DNA of 11,774 nt. Source: Trueperaceae bacterium (lineage in GTDB: Bacteria; Deinococcota; Deinococci; Deinococcales; Trueperaceae). Under the pieces are notes generated by a model. It ran no database searches and was not told the DNA's origin. It saw nothing but the letters and a program-made list of their open reading frames with translations. Positions 1 to 6,813 of this stretch are shown piece by piece. Position 1 is the stretch's first letter; each line of letters begins with the position of its first letter. Location of the stretch: NCBI GenBank assembly GCA_007130355.1, contig SLSQ01000177.1, forward strand, positions 1-11,774, given 5' to 3'. A program made the translations under genes and the position numbers.

Positions 1-2588
1 CCGGGCACCAGGTCCGGATAGTCGTCCCGGAACGCGGTGACGCAGCTCGGTTCCAATCCCACGATGGGAATCCCGGCGCGGACGTACGGAAGCAGCGCCG
101 CGACGTTGCGGGCGGCGGCGCGTTGCGCTTGGCGCAGCAGGCCCTTGCTGATCTGCGGCCGGCCGCAGCAGCCGGGCCTGACGACCTCGACCTGGTACCC
201 GCACGCCTCGAGCACGCGGACCGCGGCGATGCCCGGCCCGATCTCGTTGTAGTCGGTCCAGGTGTCGACGAACAGCGCCACGCGGCGGTCGGCGTTCCCG
301 CCGTCGGTCGTGCCGTCGGTCGCACCGTCGGTCGCACCGTCGGTCGCGAGGCCGTTCGGTTCCGCGGGGGCGTCGCCGCGCCGATCGGTTCGGCGCCGGA
401 ACCAGGAGGAGAAGCTCTCGTCGGCGTACGCCGGCATGACGCGCCGGCGGTCGACGTCGGCCAGCTTTTCTAGGGCCCACCGGACCGGCGTGGACTTCAG
501 CAGCGGGTTCGCGATCGGCGCCAGTGCCCGGCCCAGCGGCGCGACGGCCGCGACGTTTCCGATCAGGCGGGTGGCGAGCGGCACGCCGTGCACGTCGTGG
601 CGCTGTTGCAGGGTCTCGTACTTCAGCTTCGCCATGTCGACCTGGCTGGGGCACTCGGCCTTGCACGCCTTGCACTCGAGGCAGAGGTCGAGCACCTCGT
701 GCACCTCGTCGGACGCCAGTCCGCCGGGCAGCCGGCCGGTCATCGCCTCGCGCAGCACGTTCGCGCGGCCGCGGGTCGAGTGGTCCTCGTCCCGCGTCGC
801 CACGTAGCTGGGGCACATGGTGCCCACGTCGGTCTTGCGGCAGGCGCCGACGCCGGTGCACGCCTCGATCGCGCCGAGGAACCCCTCCTGGCGGCGGAAG
901 TCGAACACGGTGTCCAGCTCGATCCGGGGGTAGTCGGCGCCGTAGCGCAGGTTCTCCGTCATCGGGGCGGCGTCCACGATCTTGCCGGGGTTGAAGATCC
1001 CGCGCGGGTCGAAGGCGTGCTTCAGGTCGCGGAACGCCTGGTACAGCACCTCGCCGAACAGCTCGCGGTTCTTGGCGCTGCGGATCAGGCCGTCGCCGTG
1101 CTCGCCGCTCCACGAGCCACCGACCTTCACGACCTGTTCGAACACCGCGTCCGAGATGCGCTGGTAGGTGCGGACGCCCTCCTCGGTCTTGAGGTCCAGC
1201 AGCGGCCGCGTGTGGATCACGCCGACCGAGGCGTGCCCGTAGAACACCGTGTCGACCCCCATCTCGCGGCAGATCCGCTGCACCTCGAGGGTGTACTCGG
1301 CCAGCCGTTCGGGCGGAACGGCGGCGTCCTCGATGAACGGCGTCGGCTTGGCGGCGCCGGGGATGGTGGCGTAGATGCCGAGGCCGTCCTTGCGGATCCG
1401 GAGGATCTCGGCCTGCTGTTCGGGGGTCCACGCCTCGTGCAGGTGCGCGACGCGCCCCGCGAACTCCGGGTCGGCCTTCAGGCCGTTCAGCGTGGCCTCG
1501 ACCTGGTCGCGTTCCTGGCCGTCCAACTCGATCATCAGCACCGCGGCGGGCAGGCCCTGCAGCCAGGTCAGCAGCGGCGCGAGGGCCGGGTTCTTGAGCC
1601 CCAGTTCGAACATGCTGCGGTCCATCAGCTCGACCGCGGCGGGGCCGTGCCGGTTGATCGCCGGCACCGCCTCGAGCGCCGCGCGGAGCGTGTCGAACTG
1701 CGCCATCGCCAGCATGCGCGTGGCCGGGACCGGCTCCAGGCGCACGGTGACGTCGAGGATCGCCGCGAGGGTGCCCTCGCTGCCGCAGACGATCTTGCTG
1801 AGGTCGAACGGACGCCCACGCGTCAGCGCGTCGAGGTTGTACCCGCCGACCCGCCGCACCACCTTCGGGAAGCGCTTCTCGATCTCGTCCTCGTGCTCGC
1901 GCACGATGCGCCGGACGGTGCGGTGGATCTCGCCCTCCAGATCGTCCTGCGCGCACTTCGCGTCCAGCTCCTGGTCGCTCAGGGGACCGAGCGTCGTGAC
2001 CGTCCCGTCGGCCAGCACGACGGTCATGGCGAGGACCTGGTCGACCGTCATGCCGTACTTGATCGAGCGGGTGCCGGCCGAATTGTTCGCCACCATCCCG
2101 CCGATCGCGGCGCGGTTCGTGGTGCTCACGTCGGGCGTGAACTGCAGCCCGTGCTCCGCCAGGCGCGCGTTCAGTACGTCGCGCACCACGCCCGGTTCGA
2201 CCGTGGCGGTGCGCTCCTGGGCGCGCACGTCGAGGATCCCGGTGAGGTGCTTGCTGACGTCGATCACGACCGCCCGGCCGACCGTCTGGCCGGCCAGGCT
2301 GGTGCCGCCGCCCCGCATCAGGATCGGCACGTCGTGCCGGGCGCAGAGGCGCACGGCGCGGATCAGGTCGTCACGGTCCGCGGGGAGGACCACGCCGAAC
2401 GGGTGGATCTCGTACGGGCTGGCGTCGGTGGCGTAGAGGGAGCGGGCCAGACCGTCGAAGCGGACCTCGCCGCGGAGTTCGTGCCGCAGGTCGCGTTCGA
2501 GGGCGGCGAGGGCGGCGTCGCCCGGCGTCGGAACCGGGAGCGGATCCGCGCCGGTGCCGGCCGGAGCGGGGGTCGCGTCGCTGTTCAT
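1..2588 (-). CDS. FAD-binding and (Fe-S)-binding D-2-hydroxyacid dehydrogenase-type oxidoreductase (3' end cut by window)
   Basis: This protein probably oxidises a D-2-hydroxyacid (D-lactate or D-2-hydroxyglutarate type) using FAD and passes electrons through iron-sulfur clusters to the membrane chain. The order resembles YdiJ-like GlcD-GlcF/GlpC fusions. An N-terminal FAD domain carries MRGGGTSLAGQ (about residues 88-98) and GGMVANNSAGTRS (about 162-174). The FAD-oxidase C-terminal domain has YGHASVGVIH and SGEHGDG (about 490-500). A two-cluster ferredoxin-like segment follows: CTGVGAC...MCPSY near 577-592 and CLECKACKAECP near 633-644. A C-terminal CCG domain has PGCCGRPQ near 806. A Thr-Asp-Gly repeat linker (748-763) separates the last two. 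The frame stays open to base 1, giving 862 visible residues; relatives run to about 1000, so roughly 100 or more residues lie outside. The ATG at 2588 is 7 nt after a GATACT box and has no Shine-Dalgarno, so the start is probably leaderless. The family is certain; the substrate is not. Confidence 0.93.
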   Translation of the reverse strand, partial: MNSDATPAPAGTGADPLPVPTPGDAALAALERDLRHELRGEVRFDGLARSLYATDASPYEIHPFGVVLPADRDDLIRAVRLCARHDVPILMRGGGTSLAGQTVGRAVVIDVSKHLTGILDVRAQERTATVEPGVVRDVLNARLAEHGLQFTPDVSTTNRAAIGGMVANNSAGTRSIKYGMTVDQVLAMTVVLADGTVTTLGPLSDQELDAKCAQDDLEGEIHRTVRRIVREHEDEIEKRFPKVVRRVGGYNLDALTRGRPFDLSKIVCGSEGTLAAILDVTVRLEPVPATRMLAMAQFDTLRAALEAVPAINRHGPAAVELMDRSMFELGLKNPALAPLLTWLQGLPAAVLMIELDGQERDQVEATLNGLKADPEFAGRVAHLHEAWTPEQQAEILRIRKDGLGIYATIPGAAKPTPFIEDAAVPPERLAEYTLEVQRICREMGVDTVFYGHASVGVIHTRPLLDLKTEEGVRTYQRISDAVFEQVVKVGGSWSGEHGDGLIRSAKNRELFGEVLYQAFRDLKHAFDPRGIFNPGKIVDAAPMTENLRYGADYPRIELDTVFDFRRQEGFLGAIEACTGVGACRKTDVGTMCPSYVATRDEDHSTRGRANVLREAMTGRLPGGLASDEVHEVLDLCLECKACKAECPSQVDMAKLKYETLQQRHDVHGVPLATRLIGNVAAVAPLGRALAPIANPLLKSTPVRWALEKLADVDRRRVMPAYADESFSSWFRRRTDRRGDAPAEPNGLATDGATDGATDGTTDGGNADRRVALFVDTWTDYNEIGPGIAAVRVLEACGYQVEVVRPGCCGRPQISKGLLRQAQRAAARNVAALLPYVRAGIPIVGLEPSCVTAFRDDYPDLVP
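300..347. repeat. Four tandem 12-bp units encoding (A/T)TDG repeats
   Basis: Four consecutive copies of CCGTCGGTCGNN (plus-strand sense) lie in tandem, with only the last two bases of each unit varying. They sit inside the minus-strand oxidoreductase and keep its frame, encoding three ATDG units and one TTDG at residues 748-763. The position is the linker between the ferredoxin-like segment and the CCG domain. Because the unit is a multiple of three, copy-number change by slippage would alter linker length without a frameshift. Confidence 0.9.
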
Positions 2589-2595
2589 GGGAGGA

Positions 2596-2601
2596 AGTAT
2601 C
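2596..2601 (-). promoter_or_regulatory. Putative -10 box (GATACT) of the oxidoreductase, leaderless type
   Basis: On the minus strand GATACT (4 of 6 matches to TATAAT) ends 7 nt before the ATG at 2588, so transcription would begin at about the start codon. The intervening bases are TCCTCCC, which is not a Shine-Dalgarno. I see no good -35 hexamer at the expected distance. Leaderless transcripts with a -10 box this close to the start are common in Deinococcus; the assignment here is an inference. Confidence 0.45.
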
Positions 2602-2708
2602 GCACGTGCTGCGCGCCTCTCCCGCGCGCAGGCGGGATGCGTGCGAGTTCCGGGAGCACCGATCGGGCAGACTCGCCGCACGATGCGACGCCTCGCCCTC
2701 CACTCCTC

Positions 2709-2738
2709 TTGCCTTCCTCAGGGACGACTCTGTACCCT
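2709..2738 (+). promoter_or_regulatory. Candidate promoter for the diguanylate cyclase (TTGCCT - 18 bp - TACCCT)
   Basis: Within the 264-base divergent gap, TTGCCT (2709-2714) and TACCCT (2733-2738) are separated by 18 bp in the right orientation. The predicted start near 2745 would give a leader of about 105 nt before the cyclase. The match is moderate and the region is very GC-rich, so chance is a real alternative. Apart from this, the opposing -10 box and one hairpin, I see nothing else in 2589-2852. Confidence 0.3.
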
Positions 2739-2799
2739 CGGGCCGAACCGTCGTCCGACCGTGGACCTTCGTGGCCGTCGAGGGCCGCTCGGGGCCGCG

Positions 2800-2829
2800 G
2801 TGCGCATGCGGGGTCCGGAGCCCGCGCAC
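2800..2829 (+). other. Imperfect hairpin in the cyclase leader, just upstream of its ribosome binding site
   Basis: GTGC (2800-2803) and GCGGG (2808-2812) pair with CCCGC (2821-2825) and GCAC (2826-2829). This leaves a GCAT bulge on the 5' side and an 8-nt loop. The hairpin ends 12 nt before the GAGG at 2842-2845. It could influence translation of the cyclase, but in sequence this rich in GC such pairings arise easily. Confidence 0.3.
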
Positions 2830-2852
2830 GCATGGGAACGCGAGGTCGCATG

Positions 2853-3992
2853 ATGCTCGACCGTCACCGTCCGATCCTGTTGGTCGCGACGATCGCCGCC
2901 TGTCTGGTGCTGGGGGTCGTGTCGGCGTTCGGCGACCTGAGCGTCTACGAGATGGTCGCCTACCCCCTGGTCGCGGTCTTCCTCCTGGGCGTGATCGTGG
3001 CCCTGATGCGCGGTAGTCCCGGACCCCGTAGCCTGCTGCACGCCATCTTCTGGGTGGGCGGCGCGACCTGGGTCGGGCTGCTCGCGTTCCGACTGTTCGC
3101 GCCGCTCGACGCGCTCCCGGCCGGACAGCGCCTCTCGCCGGATCTGTTCCTCGTCTTCGTGGCGCTCAGCGTGATCGTGTTCGTGGTGTTCCCGACGCGC
3201 GAGGCGGTCCGCGTCTCGGCCGTGCTGTTCGCGACGACGGTCGCCATCGGCGCGGCCTGGGCGCTCCAGGTCGTGACGACCGGCGGGGACTCGATCCACG
3301 TCGGACGGTTCGCGCTCTACCAGGGCCTGTACGCCTCGATCGTGGCGATGCTCGTGATCCTGGCGCGGAGCAAGGACGAGCACGCCAAAACGATGCTCGA
3401 CGCCCAACGGTTCCGAGAACTCGCGTACGCCGATCCGGTGACCGGCCTGCCGAACCGCCGCAAGCTGGACGAGCGGATCGAGCAGGCGGTGGCGATGGCG
3501 GAACGGTACGGCACGCCGCTCGCCGTGGTGCTCGCCGACCTCGACCGCTTCAAGGCGGTGAACGACACGCACGGGCACGATCTCGGCGACCGGGTGCTCC
3601 AAAGGTTCGGCGAAGTGGTCCAGGGCGAGCTGAGGGCCAGCGACGACTTCGGCCGCTGGGGCGGCGAGGAGTTCGTGATCCTGGCCCCGCACACCGATGG
3701 GGACGAGGCGGCCGCGTTGGCCGAGCGGATCCGGGCGCGGGTCGAGGAGCACCTCTTTCCGGCCGACGTGCGCATCACCTCGAGCTTCGGCGTCGCCACC
3801 CACGACGAGGCGGCCTCGGTGCGCGACCTGATCCGCCGCGCCGACGAACGGCTCTACGCCGCCAAGGAGGCGGGTCGGAACCGGGTGTTCGGCTGGCGGC
3901 AGCACCGGTTCGGAGAGGATCCGTACGCGCTCGAGCGGGCGGGGGGCGGGCTCGGAACCCGTGGCGACGACGCCTGCGGCTGCACCTCCTAG
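2853..3992 (+). CDS. Membrane-bound diguanylate cyclase (6-TM sensor-like region + GGDEF domain)
   Basis: This protein makes the second messenger cyclic di-GMP from two GTP. The first ~171 residues hold six hydrophobic segments (about 8-27, 32-52, 62-82, 96-113, 118-141 and 152-171) that form a membrane module I cannot assign to a named sensor family. A short linker leads into a GGDEF domain from about residue 187. It shows DPVTGLPNRR (194-203), DLDRFKAVND (229-238) and the active-site signature GGEEF (270-274). The inhibitory I-site RxxD (RASD, 261-264) sits exactly five residues before the signature, so product inhibition is expected. There is no EAL or HD-GYP domain. I chose ATG 2853 because GAGG at 2842-2845 is 7 nt away; ATGs at 2850 and 2832 are in frame. 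It is divergent from the oxidoreductase, and its stop overlaps that of recJ. Confidence 0.93.
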   Translation: MLDRHRPILLVATIAACLVLGVVSAFGDLSVYEMVAYPLVAVFLLGVIVALMRGSPGPRSLLHAIFWVGGATWVGLLAFRLFAPLDALPAGQRLSPDLFLVFVALSVIVFVVFPTREAVRVSAVLFATTVAIGAAWALQVVTTGGDSIHVGRFALYQGLYASIVAMLVILARSKDEHAKTMLDAQRFRELAYADPVTGLPNRRKLDERIEQAVAMAERYGTPLAVVLADLDRFKAVNDTHGHDLGDRVLQRFGEVVQGELRASDDFGRWGGEEFVILAPHTDGDEAAALAERIRARVEEHLFPADVRITSSFGVATHDEAASVRDLIRRADERLYAAKEAGRNRVFGWRQHRFGEDPYALERAGGGLGTRGDDACGCTS

Positions 3993-6307
3993 CCGCCGGT
4001 ACCGGTCTCCGTCCCGGCCTCGTCGGCGGTCGTGAACAGCGTCCGCACCGTCAGGTCGAAGCCGTCGTCGTCCAGGTGCGCATAGGCGTTCGCGAACGTC
4101 TCGAGCCGCCACCGTTGCAGCAGGCCCGTCCGCAGGGTGGGCGAGGCGTACGGGTCGACCTTCGCGCCCGCGCCGGAGCGGATCGCCCCGTCGCCGTCCA
4201 GCAGCTCGATCTCGCGCAGGGCCCGGACCACGAGCCGTTCGACCGGTTCGGGCAGGCGCGTGGCGCGCCCGTCACGCAGGGCCAGGTAGGCGCGGCGCAG
4301 GTCGTGCACGGTCGGGAAGCGGCGGGCCACGCCCTGCAGGCGCGCCAGCTCCTCCTCCGGAAGGTCCAGCCACAGCGGCGCGCCGTCCTCGAGCCGGGCG
4401 GCGAACGGGACGTGCAGGTCGCTCGGCGCGTCGCCGAGCGGGAGCGTACGCAGGTGCGCGCCGTCCGCGCCGCGTGGGGGGCGGCCCCGGTGCACGGTCG
4501 GAAGCCGGGACGGTCCTCGGGACGGCCCGTCGCCGGAAGCGCCGACCGCTCCGTCGACGCCCACCGGACCGGGCGGGTCGGTCAGGAGCGGCAGCGGCCC
4601 GCCGTCCCGCACCGCGTCGGCGACGAACTCGAGGGTGCGGCGGTCGTTCCAGCGGTTCTCGGTCAGGGCGGCGGCGACCTGGACCGCCGATCCGGGCCGG
4701 AGCGTGCGGGCACGGTCGCCCATCCGCCAGGCGACGCCCTTGACGTCGTCGATGCGCAGCTGCAAGTGGGCGCCGTCGCGCCCGACCGCGCGGGCGGCGG
4801 AGAGGCGGCCGGCGAGGGCGAAGGTGGGGGCCGCGTGGCCCTCGCCGAACGGTTCGAGCGCCTGGATGGCGCGCCACAGGTCCGGGTCGATCTGTTCCGG
4901 GTGCAGGACCGCGTCGAGCACGATCTCGGGGGTCGGCGGCGGGAAGCGGGCGACGTGCGCGCAGATTCGCGCGCGGAAGTCGGGCAGCGCCGCCGGTTCG
5001 ATCGCGAAGCCGGCGGCGGCCTCGTGCCCGCCGTAGCGGAGCAGGCTCGCTTCGGCCGCCCTCAGGGCGCCGACGGCGGAAAGGCCGGGCGTGCTGCGCA
5101 CGCTGCCCTGCCCGCGCGCCACGATGAACACCGGCTTGTACCAGCGTTCCAAGAGCTTCGAGGCGACGATTCCCATCACGCCCGGGTGCCAGGCGTCGTC
5201 GTGCACCACGATCGCGGGCGCGTCCGGGTCGACCTGCGCCTCGGCGTCCCGGAAGATCTCCTCCTGGATCCGCTTGCGTTGGTCGTTGCGGGCGTCCAGG
5301 TAGACCGCCAGCTCGCGGGCGCGGCGGTCGCTGCCGGTCGTGAGCAGCTCGAGGCCCACGTCCGGTTCGCCCAGCCGGCCGGCGGCGTTCAGGCGGGGGG
5401 CCAGCAGGAACGCCAGGTCGCGGGCGGTGGGCGCGGACTTGAGGCGCGCCTGCGCCACCATGGCGCGCACGCCCGGACGGTCGCTGTGCGCGAGCTGCCG
5501 CAGTCCGGCGCGGACCAGCGCCCGGTTTTCGCCCAGCAGCGGCGCGACGTCGGCGACGGTGCCGATGGCCGCGACGTCGGCCAGGTGGAGGGGCGGGTCC
5601 GGTCGGCCGGCGCGGGCGTGCAGGCGCCAGAGCAGGTGCCAGGCGACGCCGGCGCCGGTCGGTTCGCCGGGCGCCGGTTCGGGGCGCGGGTCGGGTTCGT
5701 CGGGATCGACGCGCGGGTGCACCACGAGGGCGTCGGGCAGCTCCGTGCCCGGCGTGTGGTGGTCGGTCACGATCACGTCGGCGCCGGCGGCCCGGAGCGC
5801 AGCGACCTCGCGCAGGTTGGTGACGCCGCAGTCGACGGTGACGAACAGGTCGCAGCGCGCCGCGTGCGACGGGACCAGCGCCTCGTGCACGCCGTAGCCG
5901 TGCGTGAGGCGGTTGGGCAGGAAGGCGTCGACGTTCGCGCCCAGCTCGCGCAGGCCCAGCACCAGGACGGCCGTGCCGGTGATGCCGTCGGCGTCGTAAT
6001 CGCCGTGGATCAGGATCCGCTCGCGGTCGCGCAGGGCGCGTTCGATCCGTTCGGCGGCGGCGTCCAGGCCGGGGATCGCGCTCGGCTCGAGCGGCGGCTC
6101 GAGCGCGTCCGGTCCGTCCGGCCCGCCGAACCCGCGGGCCCACAGCATCGAGGCGAGCAGCGGCGGGACCCGCAGCGTACGGACCAGCCGATCGACCGTT
6201 GCGGGCGGCGCGACTTGGCGGGCGGACCAGCGGACCCGCAGGTCCGGCTCGGGGCGCGCCTGCACGGTCGGAGCGTCCGGGATCGTCGCCGGGACGCGAC
6301 GCGTCAC
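3989..6307 (-). CDS. recJ: Single-stranded-DNA-specific 5'-3' exonuclease RecJ with C-terminal extension
   Basis: RecJ degrades single-stranded DNA 5' to 3' in recombinational repair (RecF pathway), base excision and mismatch repair. The DHH core shows HGDYDADG (101-108), TVDCG (157-161) and TDHH (181-184), the metal-binding aspartates and histidines. Further conserved blocks are IGTVADVAPL and LAPRLNAAGRLG. The DHHA1 region ends in GGHEAAAGFAI (about 425-435), and an OB-fold segment follows (about 475-560). Residues from about 565 to 772 form an extra domain absent from short RecJ proteins; Deinococcus RecJ also carries a C-terminal domain IV, reported to contact SSB and HerA. The chosen GTG at 6307 overlaps the upstream stop as GTGA, which implies translational coupling. 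The open frame continues upstream only as arginine/proline-rich readthrough opposite the neighbour. The TAG stop shares CTAG with the convergent cyclase. Confidence 0.93.
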   Translation of the reverse strand: MTRRVPATIPDAPTVQARPEPDLRVRWSARQVAPPATVDRLVRTLRVPPLLASMLWARGFGGPDGPDALEPPLEPSAIPGLDAAAERIERALRDRERILIHGDYDADGITGTAVLVLGLRELGANVDAFLPNRLTHGYGVHEALVPSHAARCDLFVTVDCGVTNLREVAALRAAGADVIVTDHHTPGTELPDALVVHPRVDPDEPDPRPEPAPGEPTGAGVAWHLLWRLHARAGRPDPPLHLADVAAIGTVADVAPLLGENRALVRAGLRQLAHSDRPGVRAMVAQARLKSAPTARDLAFLLAPRLNAAGRLGEPDVGLELLTTGSDRRARELAVYLDARNDQRKRIQEEIFRDAEAQVDPDAPAIVVHDDAWHPGVMGIVASKLLERWYKPVFIVARGQGSVRSTPGLSAVGALRAAEASLLRYGGHEAAAGFAIEPAALPDFRARICAHVARFPPPTPEIVLDAVLHPEQIDPDLWRAIQALEPFGEGHAAPTFALAGRLSAARAVGRDGAHLQLRIDDVKGVAWRMGDRARTLRPGSAVQVAAALTENRWNDRRTLEFVADAVRDGGPLPLLTDPPGPVGVDGAVGASGDGPSRGPSRLPTVHRGRPPRGADGAHLRTLPLGDAPSDLHVPFAARLEDGAPLWLDLPEEELARLQGVARRFPTVHDLRRAYLALRDGRATRLPEPVERLVVRALREIELLDGDGAIRSGAGAKVDPYASPTLRTGLLQRWRLETFANAYAHLDDDGFDLTVRTLFTTADEAGTETGTGG

Positions 6308-6708
6308 GCGTCGCGCGTGCGGGCGTCGTTCCGGTCCGGCCCCGCGTCCCGCCGGCGGGACGGGTCGTCGTCCGCGTCCTCGAGCCGGTGGGGGTCGGCG
6401 ACGGCGGGAATGCGGTCGGGGATGACGGTGGTGCCGGGATCGCGGTCGTAGCTCGGCAGGTGCGCTTCGAGTTCGGCGACGCGGCGCTCGAGCTGGGCGC
6501 GGTCGCGGCCGCGGCGCCAGGCCCGGATCGTGCTCGGGATCCAGCCGGCCAGGAAGGCGATCAGCGCGACCAGGGTCAGGACCAGCCACAGCGGCAGCGA
6601 CAGCAGACCCGGCAGGGCGATCAGGTTCGGGTTCGCGTTCTGCACGACGAAGGCGTACAGCACCACGACCGCCAGAACGACCCACGACACGATTCGGACG
6701 ATGCGCAC
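6304..6708 (-). CDS. LapA-domain (DUF1049) inner-membrane protein
   Basis: This small membrane protein has 134 residues and the LapA/DUF1049 layout. It has a first hydrophobic helix (about 7-24), a short loop containing VQNANPNLIAL, and a second helix (about 36-56) ending in AGWIPSTIRAWRR. A basic and acidic coiled-coil-like stretch follows (QLERRVAELEAHL), then a disordered tail rich in Asp and Arg. In E. coli LapA works with LapB in controlling lipopolysaccharide synthesis, but the domain is widespread in bacteria without LPS and its role there is unclear. The GTG start at 6708 is supported by GGAGGG at 6715-6720, 7 nt upstream (counting from GGAGG). The TGA overlaps the recJ GTG, so the two form one operon. 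A LapA-domain gene next to recJ is also found, as I recall, in Bacillus (yrvD-yrvE), which suggests an old linkage. Confidence 0.85.
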   Translation of the reverse strand: MRIVRIVSWVVLAVVVLYAFVVQNANPNLIALPGLLSLPLWLVLTLVALIAFLAGWIPSTIRAWRRGRDRAQLERRVAELEAHLPSYDRDPGTTVIPDRIPAVADPHRLEDADDDPSRRRDAGPDRNDARTRDA

Positions 6709-6731
6709 CGGATTCCCTCCCCTTGGCCCCG

Positions 6732-6737
6732 ACGATA
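6732..6737 (-). promoter_or_regulatory. Putative -10 box (TATCGT) of the lapA-like/recJ operon
   Basis: On the minus strand TATCGT lies 23 nt before the GTG start at 6708. It would place the transcript start just ahead of the GGAGGG ribosome binding site, giving a leader of roughly 15-20 nt. No convincing -35 element is visible. It shares the 105-base divergent gap with the mnmA promoter. Confidence 0.4.
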
Positions 6738-6797
6738 CCAAGCGGATCGGGCGGCCTTCCGGACTCGGGCGCGACGTCCCGCGGGCGCGTGCGTTCG

Positions 6798-6803
6798 TAC
6801 CAT
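6798..6803 (+). promoter_or_regulatory. Putative -10 box (TACCAT) of mnmA; decides the start codon
   Basis: TACCAT ends 10 nt before the ATG at 6814. The alternative in-frame ATG at 6802 lies inside this box and could not be in a transcript initiated here, which favours 6814. No Shine-Dalgarno precedes either ATG, as expected for leaderless or nearly leaderless mRNA. The same TACCAT precedes the GTG of the Wzz-like gene by 9 nt. Confidence 0.4.
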
Positions 6804-6813
6804 GCCTCCCGTA

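Noticed and set aside
588..2849. Very long plus-strand open frame antisense to the FAD/Fe-S oxidoreductase and continuous with the cyclase
   Set aside because: Its translation is rich in His, Arg, Asp and Gln with no recognisable domain, while the opposite strand encodes a well-conserved enzyme. It is a GC-bias shadow; the real cyclase begins near 2853.
2739..2852. Cyclic di-GMP riboswitch in the cyclase leader
   Set aside because: I checked for the conserved GEMM core elements and saw none; only a simple imperfect hairpin is present.
4076..6451. 791-codon plus-strand open frame opposite recJ
   Set aside because: Low-complexity Arg/Gly/Val/Gln-rich translation with no family motifs, opposite clearly conserved RecJ motifs.
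6308..6685. N-terminal extension of recJ up to an ATG at 6685
   Set aside because: The extra 126 residues are Arg/Pro-rich readthrough overlapping nearly all of the LapA-domain gene in another frame; the GTG at 6307 with GTGA overlap is the natural start.
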